A DNA stretch of 64,000 nucleotides from Haemophilus parainfluenzae. Its GTDB lineage: Bacteria; Pseudomonadota; Gammaproteobacteria; Enterobacterales; Pasteurellaceae. Positions 36,180 to 46,121 of this stretch are shown in pieces. The first letter of the stretch is position 1, and each line of letters starts with the position of its first letter. The translations under genes and the position numbers were made by a program. Where the stretch lies: the NCBI RefSeq assembly GCF_003252795.1, contig NZ_QEPQ01000002.1, positions 1 through 64,000 of the forward strand. Reading direction: 5' to 3'. A model generated the notes under the pieces. It saw nothing but the letters and a program-made list of their open reading frames with translations. It was not told where the DNA came from and made no database searches.

Positions 36180-36635
36180 ATGACTTTTTTCTCTTTTGCT
36201 TTTTTAGAAAATGCGATGTCTTTTGAAGGTTATTTTAAATATATCACCATTTTTGTCTCGTTAGGTGCATTGCTTGTGGTGACAAGCTTATATTTACGTC
36301 ATCGGTTACAAACCAAATATCGCGATCTCAGTATTATCTTTCTTTTATTAATTATTTTCTTGCTCGGTGTGCAATATAAGCAATATGAGCGAAATGAAGT
36401 CTATGCAGCTGATATCTCTAGCCTGGTGACATTTTTAAATTCGGTGAAAGATAGTCAAAATTTACAGAAAGAAGATATTCGTACCAATAGCCGTACATTA
36501 ACGAACGGCATGATTTTAAATATTCGGGATCAGTATTTCGAAGTCCATTTTAATAATGATTTTTCAGCGTATACGTTATCCCCAATTAACTTAGTAAACC
36601 CTAATGTTACTGTGATTGATAAGGAGGATAAATAA
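36180..36635 (+). CDS. DUF3290 family membrane protein
   Basis: A 151-residue protein with a short N-terminal hydrophobic stretch, then two membrane helices (about residues 21-41 and 47-65) and a soluble C-terminal domain of beta type. I recognise DUF3290, a family found chiefly in Firmicutes and some Pasteurellaceae, regularly encoded next to DUF421. Here the DUF421 gene begins with the last base of its stop codon region (TAATG). Function unknown. The pair is bounded upstream by the nudC divergence region and downstream by a USS terminator. Confidence 0.75.
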   Translation: MTFFSFAFLENAMSFEGYFKYITIFVSLGALLVVTSLYLRHRLQTKYRDLSIIFLLLIIFLLGVQYKQYERNEVYAADISSLVTFLNSVKDSQNLQKEDIRTNSRTLTNGMILNIRDQYFEVHFNNDFSAYTLSPINLVNPNVTVIDKEDK

Positions 36636-37270
36636 TGGATGGCTACACATTATTAGGCTTGAAATTGGCCATGGGTATTATTGGACTGGTACTCCAAATT
36701 AACTTAATGGGAAAAGGTAACCTTGCACCGACTTCCGCGATGGATCAGGTACAAAACTATGTGCTAGGTGGCATTATTGGTGGTGTGATTTATAGCGATA
36801 GTATTGGGGTATTCCAGTTCTCTCTCGTGCTCGTGCTTTGGACATTATTGGTTTTTACCCTCCGTTTTATCAAAAATCATAACAAATTAGTTAAATCGTT
36901 GATTGATGGTAAACCAGTTCAGGTGATTTCAAACGGCAAGGTAAAAACTGCTGAATGTATGAAAAACAGTATTACTGCTAATGACCTCATGTTTAAGTTA
37001 CGTGCTGCCGGTATTTATGAAATCAAAACGGTTAAACGTGCGGTATTTGAACAAAATGGACAACTTTCGATTATTCGATACGGTGATGATGATTTACGTT
37101 ATCCATTAATTATTGATGGACAATTAGATGATGATGTTTTAGAAATTATTGATCGTGATGAAGAATGGGTTAAAGCTGAGTTAGAAAAACAGAACATGAC
37201 GATTGAGCAAGTGTATATTGGCGAATACTTGAATGGTCAGTTAGTGGCACATGTATATGAAAACAAATAA
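36635..37270 (+). CDS. DUF421 (YetF/YcaP-like) membrane protein
   Basis: A 211-residue protein with three N-terminal transmembrane helices (about 4-24, 40-58, 64-82) and a C-terminal soluble region. The DUF421 hallmarks are visible: a first-domain LIDGKPVQVISNGKV near residue 90, the NSITANDLMFKLRAAGI core near 112-128, and VKRAVFEQNGQLSIIR near 135. These proteins are of unknown function, sometimes linked to spore or envelope processes in Firmicutes. It is translationally coupled to the DUF3290 gene. Confidence 0.82.
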   Translation: MDGYTLLGLKLAMGIIGLVLQINLMGKGNLAPTSAMDQVQNYVLGGIIGGVIYSDSIGVFQFSLVLVLWTLLVFTLRFIKNHNKLVKSLIDGKPVQVISNGKVKTAECMKNSITANDLMFKLRAAGIYEIKTVKRAVFEQNGQLSIIRYGDDDLRYPLIIDGQLDDDVLEIIDRDEEWVKAELEKQNMTIEQVYIGEYLNGQLVAHVYENK

Positions 37271-37273
37271 AAG

Positions 37274-37304
37274 AGACCGCACCTTAAAAGTGCGGTCTTT
37301 TTTT
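37274..37304. terminator. USS-containing bidirectional terminator (DUF421/tyrP)
   Basis: AGACCGCAC and GTGCGGTCT form a 9-base-pair stem (7-base loop), followed by a run of seven T. One arm contains an exact uptake signal, the other a near match. It separates DUF421 from the convergent tyrP. Confidence 0.9.
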
Positions 37305-37312
37305 CGCTCATT

Positions 37313-38527
37313 TTAACCGACAACAAAAGGTAAATAACCCGCTCGGATGGCAAAAGGAATTGAAGTAATAATCACCCCAAGCACCAATACAAGTACTAAC
37401 AATGCTTTACCGCCCCATACTCTGTATGGCAAGTTAGGATGAATCGCACGTGCTTTCCAAACTAATGCTACCGGTAAAACCACTGCGTAGAACGCGAACA
37501 TTTGACCAGCATAACCCAGAGCGAGAATAAAACCTTCCGGATAGAAAAGGGAGAAAAGCACTGGGGGAATAAAGGTCATTAAACCTAATGAAATACGCCC
37601 TGCATGAATATCAAAAGATTGTTTGAGTAAGTCTTCGATACATTCTAATAAACCTAATGCCACCCCTAAGAATGAAGTGACCAATGCTAAAGTGGAGAAG
37701 GTTTTTACCGCATTCGCAATAATTGGGCTTTGGGTGATTTCTAAGGTTGCTTTCACCAAGCCATTTAACGTGGCGTCTTCACGTAAAATTTGTAAAAACT
37801 CATTTTGGCTGAGTAAGCCGTGCGTAGAAAGCTGCCATAAAAAGTAAGCAAATAACGTGATGCCAGAACCCACTAAAATTGCAATGCGTAAGGATTTCAC
37901 ATTACCGTCTAAGTATTTATTTAAACTTGGAATGGAACCATGGAAACCAAATGCGGTGAAAAATACAGGGCTTGCAGAAATAATTAAAGCGTTATCAATT
38001 GGCATCGCCATTAAGTTATCAAATTTGATGTTCGGTAGCATTAACGCGAGCACTAAGATAAAAGCTGCAATCATCACAAAGAATAACACGCGATTGATTT
38101 TGTCCACACTGTGTGTGCCGATGACAATAAAACTGCCGAAGAAAATCGTGAATACAAGCACCGCGATTTTATTCATGGTGTCTTTATCGCCCATGGCTGG
38201 GAGTAAATCCATTAATAAGGAACCACCACCACTCACATAAGCAGCAATTAAGGCATATAAGAAGACAATTAAAACTGCGGTGGAAATAATTCGTCCTGCT
38301 TTACCAAAATATTGTGCAGCAAGTGTGCCGATCCCTGCATCGCTGTCAGCGGTTTGATACAGTTCCACAAATAAAAGTGCGGTGAAAGTAAGCACTGCCC
38401 ACAAACCAAGTAATAAGAAAACAGTCGCAGTTAAGCCAATCCCTGCAGAGGTGAGTGGCATTGCCAACATCCCCGCCCCAATCATGGTTCCTGCAACAAG
38501 TAAGGTACTTCCCACTGTCTTGTTCAT
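37313..38527 (-). CDS. tyrP: Tyrosine-specific permease TyrP
   Basis: A 404-residue proton symporter for tyrosine in the inner membrane, of the HAAAP family (eleven helices). It aligns well by eye with E. coli TyrP: the first helix VGSTLLVAGTMIGAGMLAMP, then ALIAAYVSGGGSLL near 90, FFTAFGFHGSIPSLNKYLDGN near 195-215, LVTSFLGVALGLLECIEDLL near 280-300, and the C-terminal RVWGGKALLVLVLVLG. Tryptophan-type Mtr relatives are less similar from memory. Two TyrR-like boxes lie upstream, which supports the assignment to aromatic amino acids. Confidence 0.88.
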   Translation of the reverse strand: MNKTVGSTLLVAGTMIGAGMLAMPLTSAGIGLTATVFLLLGLWAVLTFTALLFVELYQTADSDAGIGTLAAQYFGKAGRIISTAVLIVFLYALIAAYVSGGGSLLMDLLPAMGDKDTMNKIAVLVFTIFFGSFIVIGTHSVDKINRVLFFVMIAAFILVLALMLPNIKFDNLMAMPIDNALIISASPVFFTAFGFHGSIPSLNKYLDGNVKSLRIAILVGSGITLFAYFLWQLSTHGLLSQNEFLQILREDATLNGLVKATLEITQSPIIANAVKTFSTLALVTSFLGVALGLLECIEDLLKQSFDIHAGRISLGLMTFIPPVLFSLFYPEGFILALGYAGQMFAFYAVVLPVALVWKARAIHPNLPYRVWGGKALLVLVLVLGVIITSIPFAIRAGYLPFVVG

Positions 38528-38543
38528 TTTATCTTCCTTAGGT

Positions 38544-38584
38544 TGTAATAATAAATTTACGTTGATTGTATTTTAATCTTTACA
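38544..38584 (-). promoter_or_regulatory. Tandem TyrR-like boxes upstream of tyrP
   Basis: TGTAATaataaaTTTACG (38544-38561) and TGTATTttaatcTTTACA (38567-38584) each match the TyrR box TGTAAA-N6-TTTACA at 10 of 12 positions and keep the essential G2 and C17. Their centres are 23 bases apart, as in E. coli tandem TyrR boxes. They lie 17-57 bases upstream of the tyrP start codon. Confidence 0.7.
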
Positions 38585-38703
38585 GTGTGTAAAGTAGGGA
38601 AAACAAAATTCTTCTACAAAATGTACGGTAGAAATGACCGCACTTTCCCGATAAAATAGCCGGCAAATCAATTAAGACAAGAGACAATAGTAGGAGAGCG
38701 CTT

Positions 38704-39567
38704 ATGATTTATAGTATGACAGCCTTTGCACGCCTTGAAATCAAGAAGGATTGGGGCGATGCAGTTTGGGAAATTCGTTCGGTTAACCAACGTTATTTGG
38801 AAAACTTTTTCCGCTTGCCAGAGCAATTCCGTGGCTTGGAAAATGCTTTGCGTGAGAAACTTCGTCAAAATCTTACTCGCGGTAAAATTGAATGTTCATT
38901 GCGTATTGATAGCAAGAAGCAAGCGGCGGCTGAGCTCAATTTAAATAAAGAATTAGCGAATCAAGTTATTCAATCTTTACAATGGATTAAGGCACAAGCT
39001 GGTGAGGGCGAAATCAATTTAACGGACGTATTGCGTTATCCCGGCGTGGTGGAAGCGGCTGAACAAGATTTAGATGCCATCAGTCAAGATTTGTTGACAG
39101 CTTTTGATGAATTGTTGGTGGAATTTATTGCAATGCGTGGACGTGAAGGCGAAAAATTGCAAGCCATTATTCAACAACGTCTTGATGGTATTACGGTAGA
39201 AGCTGAAAAAGTGCGGTCACAAATGCCGGCGGTTTTACAATGGCAGCGTGAGCGTTTATTGCAACGTTTTGAAGAAGCGAAGATTCAACTTGATCCACAA
39301 CGAGTCGAACAAGAAATGATTTTACTGGCGCAACGTGTGGACGTGGCGGAAGAATTAGATCGTCTGCAAATGCACGTGAAAGAAACCAATAATATCTTGA
39401 AAAAAGGTGGGGCAGTAGGCCGTAAACTGGACTTTATGATGCAAGAGCTCAATCGTGAATCTAACACGTTAGCATCAAAATCCATTAATGCTGATATCAC
39501 CGCTTCTGCCGTGGAATTAAAAGTATTAATCGAACAAATGCGTGAGCAAATTCAAAACCTTGAATAG
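38704..39567 (+). CDS. yicC: YicC/YloC family endoribonuclease
   Basis: A 287-residue protein of the YicC family, now viewed as an endoribonuclease that acts with other RNases on small RNAs. Clear family features are the N-terminal MIYSMTAFAR, the SVNQRYLENFFRLPE motif near residue 28-42, and the C-terminal NNILKKGGAVGRKLDFMMQELNRESNTLASKS near 235-268. The middle is a long coiled-coil-rich domain. The ATG has a GGAGAG ribosome site. ygfZ follows 8 bases later on the same strand. Confidence 0.93.
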   Translation: MIYSMTAFARLEIKKDWGDAVWEIRSVNQRYLENFFRLPEQFRGLENALREKLRQNLTRGKIECSLRIDSKKQAAAELNLNKELANQVIQSLQWIKAQAGEGEINLTDVLRYPGVVEAAEQDLDAISQDLLTAFDELLVEFIAMRGREGEKLQAIIQQRLDGITVEAEKVRSQMPAVLQWQRERLLQRFEEAKIQLDPQRVEQEMILLAQRVDVAEELDRLQMHVKETNNILKKGGAVGRKLDFMMQELNRESNTLASKSINADITASAVELKVLIEQMREQIQNLE

Positions 39568-39575
39568 GAAAAATC

Positions 39576-40415
39576 ATGGCAACATTTATTTCATTAAACC
39601 AATATGATTTGGTGGAAGTGACGGGCGTAGATGCGGAGAAATATCTGCAAGGCCAATTAACGTGTGATGTGGTGCATTTAGCAGTTGACGCTTCAACGCT
39701 TACAGCGCATTGTGATCCTAAAGGCAAAATGAACTCGTTGTTTCGCTTAATTAAGCTTTCATCTGAGCAGTTTTTGATTTTAATGCCGAAAAATTTATTT
39801 ACTCCACTTGAGCATTTAAAAAAATACGCCGTGTTTTCAAAAGTGACTTTTCAAGTGTTAGATTGGCAAATTGTCGGCTTGATTGGTGAAAAGTGCGGTC
39901 GAGTTCACGCGCAGATTGAATTAGATATTGATGAAAATCGTGCAATTTTGATCAATCCTACACCGTTAGATGTCACCTTTAATGGCGATGAAAAACAATG
40001 GCTTTGTGCGGATATTCAAGCGGGCTTACCAAGCTTGAGCGCGGAAACACAAAATGAATTTATCCCGCAGGCATTAAATCTACAAGCGATTGAACAATCG
40101 ATTTCTTTTACGAAAGGCTGTTATATCGGGCAAGAAACTGTCGCACGAGCCAAATATCGTGGCGCCAATAAACGTGCGATGTATGTGCTTTCGGGGGAAA
40201 CCACGGTTACACCGAAAATCGGCAGCGAAATTGAAATGCAGTTAGAAACAGCTTGGCGTAAAACCGGTACGATCGTAAGTGCGGTCAATTTTGACGGCGT
40301 TTTATGGTTACAAGTGGTGATGAATAACGATTTAGAAGAAGGGACGCATTTCCGTTTACCTGAAGATGGAACCGTTCTGAAAATTGAACCGTTACCTTAT
40401 TCCATCAATAGCTAA
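39576..40415 (+). CDS. ygfZ: YgfZ folate-dependent tRNA/FeS maturation protein
   Basis: YgfZ binds tetrahydrofolate and is needed for radical-SAM tRNA modification (MiaB) and upkeep of some iron-sulfur enzymes. The 279-residue protein resembles the GcvT fold and carries the diagnostic KGCYIGQETVAR motif near residues 184-195 with its conserved Cys. The N-terminal GQLTCDVVHL is also typical. It is directly downstream of yicC; the short gap implies co-transcription. A terminator with a 12-base-pair stem follows. Confidence 0.93.
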   Translation: MATFISLNQYDLVEVTGVDAEKYLQGQLTCDVVHLAVDASTLTAHCDPKGKMNSLFRLIKLSSEQFLILMPKNLFTPLEHLKKYAVFSKVTFQVLDWQIVGLIGEKCGRVHAQIELDIDENRAILINPTPLDVTFNGDEKQWLCADIQAGLPSLSAETQNEFIPQALNLQAIEQSISFTKGCYIGQETVARAKYRGANKRAMYVLSGETTVTPKIGSEIEMQLETAWRKTGTIVSAVNFDGVLWLQVVMNNDLEEGTHFRLPEDGTVLKIEPLPYSINS

Positions 40416-40459
40416 AAAACGATTTAGTCATTGATGACTTATAAGCATCATTAATGATG

Positions 40460-40492
40460 AAAAGAGAGAACCGTAATGTTCTCTCTTTTTTT
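40460..40492 (+). terminator. ygfZ terminator
   Basis: AAAAGAGAGAAC and GTTCTCTCTTTT are perfect complements with a 6-base loop and a long T run behind. It closes the yicC-ygfZ transcript. Confidence 0.92.
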
Positions 40493-40541
40493 ATTTTTTT
40501 AAAATCCGCTATAATTCTGAAAAACTCACGAATTGAACACT

Positions 40542-41660
40542 ATGACTTATTATCTTGGTATTATGTCTGGCACCAGCCTTGACGGGGTGGATATTGCCCT
40601 TACTGACATCCAATCGAATCAAACCAAATTAATTGCAGCAGATTTTATGCCGATGCCGGCAAATTTACGCGAAAAAGTGACCGCACTTATTCAATCGGGC
40701 GAAACGTCGTTACAAGCATTGGGTGAACTCGATCATCAATTTGGTTTACTTTATGCCGATTGCGTAAATGCCTTTTTACGTAAACACCAGTTAAAACCAG
40801 AACAGATCGAAGCCATTGGCTGCCATGGCCAAACAGTGTGGCATTCCCCAAAAGGTCAATTTCCGTTTACCATGCAAATCGGTGATATGAATTTATTAGT
40901 CGCTAAAACAGGCATTACGGTTGTTGGTGATTTGCGCCGTAAAGATATGGCGTTTGGTGGACAAGGCGCACCTTTGGTACCCGCTTTTCACCAAGCGGTA
41001 TTTTTTGATCCTCATTGGGCAACAGTGGTGCTTAATATTGGCGGTATTAGTAATGTATCCTTATTGATACCCGAACAGCCTGTTATTGGCTTTGATACAG
41101 GAACGGGTAATACCTTGCTCGACCAATGGATCGAAAAACATCAAGGTAAAGCTTACGACAAAAATGGTGAATGGGCGGCTTCAGGTCAAGTAAATTCAGA
41201 TTTGTTAGCAGCATTATTAGATGAAGATTTCTTTCAACTACCCCCACCGAAAAGCACGGGGCGTGAATTATTTAATTTAGCTTGGTTAGAGAATAAAATT
41301 CAAAAAATAGCAGGCAAAACGACCGCACTTTTACCACAAGATGTGCAAGCCACCTTGTCTGAATTTACCGTACAAAGTATTGTTTTAGCCCTTAACAATA
41401 TTCAGACGACATTACCATGCCGATTACTTGTTTGTGGCGGCGGTGCTAAAAATCAGGCGATCATGAATGGCTTAAAACAAGCATTACCGAATTGGCGTAT
41501 TCAACTGACAACTGAATTAGAACTTGATATCGATTATGTGGAAGCGGCAGCTTTTGCTTGGTTGGCTTATCGTCGTATGCATAATTTGCCCGCTAATTTA
41601 CCGAGTGTAACAGGTGCCACAAGTGCGGTCAGTTTAGGGGCAATTTTTCCAAAGGAATAA
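40542..41660 (+). CDS. anmK: Anhydro-N-acetylmuramic acid kinase
   Basis: AnmK opens and phosphorylates 1,6-anhydro-MurNAc from cell-wall turnover to MurNAc-6-phosphate. The 372-residue enzyme begins [15 protein letters not shown], the diagnostic ATP-binding start, and shows HGQTVWHSP near residue 89, [22 protein letters not shown] near 128, LNIGGISN near 166, GFDTGTGN near 181 and VCGGGAKN near 290. An in-frame TTG three codons upstream is less likely. A TATAAT box (40510-40515) lies ahead. murQ follows after 3 bases, so a recycling operon is evident. Confidence 0.95.
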   Translation: MTYYLGIMSGTSLDGVDIALTDIQSNQTKLIAADFMPMPANLREKVTALIQSGETSLQALGELDHQFGLLYADCVNAFLRKHQLKPEQIEAIGCHGQTVWHSPKGQFPFTMQIGDMNLLVAKTGITVVGDLRRKDMAFGGQGAPLVPAFHQAVFFDPHWATVVLNIGGISNVSLLIPEQPVIGFDTGTGNTLLDQWIEKHQGKAYDKNGEWAASGQVNSDLLAALLDEDFFQLPPPKSTGRELFNLAWLENKIQKIAGKTTALLPQDVQATLSEFTVQSIVLALNNIQTTLPCRLLVCGGGAKNQAIMNGLKQALPNWRIQLTTELELDIDYVEAAAFAWLAYRRMHNLPANLPSVTGATSAVSLGAIFPKE

Positions 41661-42572
<912 letters not shown>

Positions 42573-42581
42573 GTAAAAATA

Positions 42582-42614
42582 AAAACGCTAGGTATCAAAC
42601 CTAGCGTTTTTTAT
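42582..42614. terminator. Bidirectional terminator murQ/phosphomutase
   Basis: AAAACGCTAGG and CCTAGCGTTTT are perfect 11-base arms around a 7-base loop, with T-rich tails on both strands. It separates murQ from the convergent phosphohexomutase gene. Confidence 0.9.
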
Positions 42615-42633
42615 CATGTAATAGTCTGCTCAA

Positions 42634-44292
42634 TTAGCAATCTTGTTTGCCGTAAGCATCTTGACGAAGGATTTGACGAACGCCTTCATCAAATTGTGCT
42701 AAAACGTGATCCGCGTCTTTTGGATCTTTACCGCGAGCATCAAGATAGAACTTGATTTTTGGTTCAGTACCAGATGGACGAACGATTAAGCGGCTACCGT
42801 TTTCTAATACGAATACAAGGATGTCGCTTTGACGATCTGTTTTAGTGTGGTCGATAAATTGTGCCACTTTAACACCACCTACTTCAGCTGGAGGTGTGTT
42901 ACGAAGTGCGGCCATTAATTTACCAATTTCAGATAAATCGCTTACACGAATAGAAATTTGACCACTTACATAAGCACCGAATTCTTGTGTGAAGTCATTG
43001 GCGTAATCCGCTAAGGTTTTGCCTTGAGCTTTCAAGTGACGCACTAAATCTAAGAATACGATAGCTGCAGAAATACCGTCTTTATCGCGTACTTTATCTG
43101 GATCAACTAAGTAACCAAGTGCTTCTTCGAAACCGAATAATAAGCCTTGAACTTTACCGATGTATTTGAAACCGGTTAAGGTTTCTTCTGATTGGAAGCC
43201 GTATTTTTTCGCAATTTCAGCAAGTGCAGGAGAAGACACTAAAGAACACGCTAATACGCCTTTCTCACCTTTTGCATGATATTGTTTTGTTAAATACCAA
43301 CCTAAGAAACAACCTACTACGTTACCGTGTAAAGGTTTCCAGTTACCTTGTGCATCTGGAACAGCCACCGCTAAACGGTCTGCATCAGGGTCATTAGCAA
43401 TAATGAATTCCGCATTGTGTTCTTTTGCTACTTTAATCGCTAAATCTAAGGCACCTTTTTCTTCTGGGTTAGGGAAGTTTACTGTTGGGAATGTGCCGTC
43501 TGGCCACACTTGTTCAGCCACAATATGAGGTTGTGGAAGACCGGCTTTGGTTAAGGTTTTGCTTAGTACTTCATAGCCTACACCGTGCATTGCAGTATAA
43601 ACATAGTTAATGTCTGCTTCAGGTTCTTTAGCAAGAGATGCTGTTTTTTCAATATAAGCATTAACCACTTCATCATCTAACACCACATAATCTTGGCTAC
43701 GTGGTAAATCTTTTATATTGCCTGCGGCCACTTTGTCGATTAATGCGGCGATATCTTTATCTGCAGGAGAAACGATTTGGCCACCGCCATTCGCTTTACC
43801 CAAATACACTTTATAACCGTTATCTTCAGGTGGGTTGTGGCTTGCTGTCACCATCACACCTGCTGTAGTATCAAAATATTGGATTGCATAAGCTAATACA
43901 GGAGTTGGTAATTTACGTGGAAGTAAATAAGCTTTCACGCCTGCGCCTGCCATGATTTCAGCGGTATCACGTGCGAAAACATCAGAGTTTTTACGACCAT
44001 CGTAACCAATCACGATAGATGGTTGCTTGTCGTAATCTTTTAAATAATCCGCTAAACCGCCCGCAGCTTGTGCTACTAAAACACGGTTCATCCCCATAGG
44101 GCCAGCTTGTAATGGTCCACGAAGCCCTGCCGTACCAAATTGTAAACGGCCACTAAAGCGAGCTTGTAATTCTGATTGTGCTTTTTCATCACCATTTTTC
44201 GCCGCGGTTAAAAGTGCGGTTAATTCTGCATGAGTTTCTGCATCAGGATCTTGGTTTAACCAGTTTTGTGCAATATCAAAAAGCGTTGTCAT
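42634..44292 (-). CDS. Phosphohexomutase (phosphoglucomutase/phosphomannomutase family)
   Basis: A 552-residue alpha-D-phosphohexomutase that interconverts sugar 1- and 6-phosphates in the cytoplasm. The four family blocks are visible: the N-terminal FGTAGLRGP near residue 52, the catalytic phosphoserine loop TASHNPPEDNGYK near 148, the metal-binding NDPDADRLAVAVP near 299-311, and the phosphate-binding RPSGTEPKIKFYL near 509. The extra-long N-terminus groups it with the phosphopentomutase-like subgroup common in Pasteurellaceae. Whether glucose, mannose or another sugar is preferred cannot be determined. Upstream is a 190-base gap with the terminator of the next gene. Confidence 0.88.
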   Translation of the reverse strand: MTTLFDIAQNWLNQDPDAETHAELTALLTAAKNGDEKAQSELQARFSGRLQFGTAGLRGPLQAGPMGMNRVLVAQAAGGLADYLKDYDKQPSIVIGYDGRKNSDVFARDTAEIMAGAGVKAYLLPRKLPTPVLAYAIQYFDTTAGVMVTASHNPPEDNGYKVYLGKANGGGQIVSPADKDIAALIDKVAAGNIKDLPRSQDYVVLDDEVVNAYIEKTASLAKEPEADINYVYTAMHGVGYEVLSKTLTKAGLPQPHIVAEQVWPDGTFPTVNFPNPEEKGALDLAIKVAKEHNAEFIIANDPDADRLAVAVPDAQGNWKPLHGNVVGCFLGWYLTKQYHAKGEKGVLACSLVSSPALAEIAKKYGFQSEETLTGFKYIGKVQGLLFGFEEALGYLVDPDKVRDKDGISAAIVFLDLVRHLKAQGKTLADYANDFTQEFGAYVSGQISIRVSDLSEIGKLMAALRNTPPAEVGGVKVAQFIDHTKTDRQSDILVFVLENGSRLIVRPSGTEPKIKFYLDARGKDPKDADHVLAQFDEGVRQILRQDAYGKQDC

Positions 44293-44417
44293 GATGTTTT
44301 CTCCTTGTAAAAACTAATTCTTGTTAGACTAGCTGAAAATGACTTTAATTTAAATGACTATTTTGCTTTTTTACTGAAAATTTAAGCTTTTTTTGATCGC
44401 AACCGTTTTCTCAGATA

Positions 44418-44446
44418 TAAAAACGGCGTAAAAATATTTACGCCGT
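44418..44446 (-). terminator. Terminator of the 44.5-kb lipoprotein gene
   Basis: ACGGCGTAAA and TTTACGCCGT are perfect 10-base arms with a 4-base loop; on the minus strand TTTTTAT follows. It closes the lipoprotein transcript before the phosphohexomutase gene. Confidence 0.85.
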
Positions 44447-44480
44447 GAGAGTGATATAAATTTATATAAAATAATAAAAA

Positions 44481-45050
44481 TTAGAGAAGAAGGGCAGAAC
44501 CCCATTTAATAATATCAAAGAAGAATTTGTTTTGATTGGTGGCAATACCATCACCCGTTTTCTTCAATGTACCATCGTCATTTTTTGTTTCATCTACCAT
44601 GCCATTTACATATTGGCCTTTCACGACATCTAGGTCTTCTTTTGCCTGAGTACGTAAAATTTGGCAAGCTTTTGGCTCTAATGCGTCGACATCACCAAGT
44701 TCTGCGCGGAATTTCTTAAATTGATAGGTCGCATAATTCATCGATTTTTCATCTTTTTGAATCATTTTGACATAGTCTTCACCGATGATTTTTTCTAACG
44801 GATAGAAAAAGACATATTGGGAATGAATATAGCTATCTTCTTTTGCAAAATGTTGTTGCTGAATACGAGTTAAATTTGGATAGATACATTGTTCAGCTTG
44901 TTTACTTGCTACAGCCCATGTTTTTGCATTGGCATCAGACAGGAGATAGTCTGCTTGTGCGAATTCAGCAGGAATAGTTGATTGTGATGAACCAAATAAA
45001 CTACAAGCATTCAATAACATGATGCTGCTTAAAAAAATAATTTTTTTCAC
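44481..45050 (-). CDS. Putative lipoprotein of unknown function
   Basis: A 189-residue protein I cannot assign to a named family. The signal peptide ends in the lipobox LLNAC (Cys16), so a membrane lipoprotein is expected. Two further cysteines (C55 and C129) may form a disulfide. The middle is helical and mixed-charged, with an aromatic stretch SQYVFFYPL near 77-85; the end [14 protein letters not shown] is strongly hydrophobic. It stands alone, divergent from menB, with its own terminator. It is probably conserved in the genus, as no signs of decay are visible. Confidence 0.75.
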   Translation of the reverse strand: MKKIIFLSSIMLLNACSLFGSSQSTIPAEFAQADYLLSDANAKTWAVASKQAEQCIYPNLTRIQQQHFAKEDSYIHSQYVFFYPLEKIIGEDYVKMIQKDEKSMNYATYQFKKFRAELGDVDALEPKACQILRTQAKEDLDVVKGQYVNGMVDETKNDDGTLKKTGDGIATNQNKFFFDIIKWGSALLL

Positions 45051-45194
45051 TTAAATTTCCTTACTAAAGTTGGAATGGCGGAATTTTAACAATAACGACA
45101 TAATTGTAAAGTCTTCAATAATTGATTTTCTTTCCCGAACTAAAAAACTTCCGCTATAATGACCGCACTTTTTACACTTATAAAGGAAAGAACA

Positions 45195-46052
45195 ATGCAA
45201 AATCCAAAAGATGATGTTTTATATGCACCAGTTGAGTGGGGTGATCACAGCGAAGGTTATACTGATATCCGTTTCCACAAATCGACTGATGGTATTGCAA
45301 AAATCACCATTAACCGTCCGGAAGTGCGTAATGCATTTCGTCCGCAAACAGTCAAAGAAATGATCCATGCGTTTTCTAACGCGCGTTTCGATGAAAAAAT
45401 TGGCGTGATTGTGTTAACCGGTGAAGGCGAAAAAGCATTCTGTTCCGGTGGTGACCAAAAAATTCGTGGTGACTACGGCGGTTATAAAGATGAAAGCGGT
45501 GTGCATCATTTAAATGTATTGGATTTCCAACGTGATATTCGTACTTGTCCAAAACCAGTTGTAGCAATGGTGGCTGGATATGCAATTGGTGGTGGTCACG
45601 TACTTCATATGTTATGTGATTTAACCATTGCGGCAGACAATGCAATCTTCGGTCAAACTGGTCCTAAAGTAGGTTCATTTGACGGTGGCTGGGGCGCAAG
45701 CTATATGGCACGTTTAGTGGGGCAGAAAAAAGCGCGCGAAATTTGGTTCTTATGCCGTCAATATAATGCGCAAGAAGCATTAGATATGGGCTTAGTGAAT
45801 ACTGTCGTGCCTTATGCTGATTTAGAAAAAGAAACCGTGCGTTGGTGTCGTGAAATGTTACGTAACAGCCCAATTGCATTACGTTGCTTGAAAGCCGCAT
45901 TAAATGCAGACTGTGATGGTCAATCAGGTTTACAAGAGCTCGCAGGTAACGCAACCATGTTGTTCTATATGACTGAAGAAGGTCAAGAAGGTCGTAACGC
46001 ATTTAACGAAAAACGCGCACCAGACTTCAGCAAATTCAGACGTAATCCTTAA
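45195..46052 (+). CDS. menB: 1,4-dihydroxy-2-naphthoyl-CoA synthase
   Basis: MenB closes the naphthoquinone ring in menaquinone synthesis, turning o-succinylbenzoyl-CoA into 1,4-dihydroxy-2-naphthoyl-CoA. The 285-residue crotonase-family enzyme shows [15 protein letters not shown] near residue 37, the oxyanion-hole [16 protein letters not shown] near 84-99, [19 protein letters not shown] near 130-148, and [21 protein letters not shown] near 158-178. Start at MQNPKDDVL follows AAGGAA. TATAAT (45155-45160) and a USS precede it. menC follows after a terminator. Confidence 0.97.
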   Translation: MQNPKDDVLYAPVEWGDHSEGYTDIRFHKSTDGIAKITINRPEVRNAFRPQTVKEMIHAFSNARFDEKIGVIVLTGEGEKAFCSGGDQKIRGDYGGYKDESGVHHLNVLDFQRDIRTCPKPVVAMVAGYAIGGGHVLHMLCDLTIAADNAIFGQTGPKVGSFDGGWGASYMARLVGQKKAREIWFLCRQYNAQEALDMGLVNTVVPYADLEKETVRWCREMLRNSPIALRCLKAALNADCDGQSGLQELAGNATMLFYMTEEGQEGRNAFNEKRAPDFSKFRRNP

Positions 46053-46061
46053 TTTGAACAT

Positions 46062-46103
46062 AAAAGTGCGGTTAAAAATCTATGTGTTTTTAACCGCACT
46101 TTT
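46062..46103 (+). terminator. 17-bp USS-pair stem between menB and menC
   Basis: Arms 46062-46078 and 46087-46103 are perfect complements over 17 bases, each with an uptake signal, around an 8-base loop. The tail TTTTGTC is short, so termination may be partial and leave some menB-menC readthrough. Confidence 0.82.
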
Positions 46104-46121
46104 GTCATCAAGGAGAATAAG

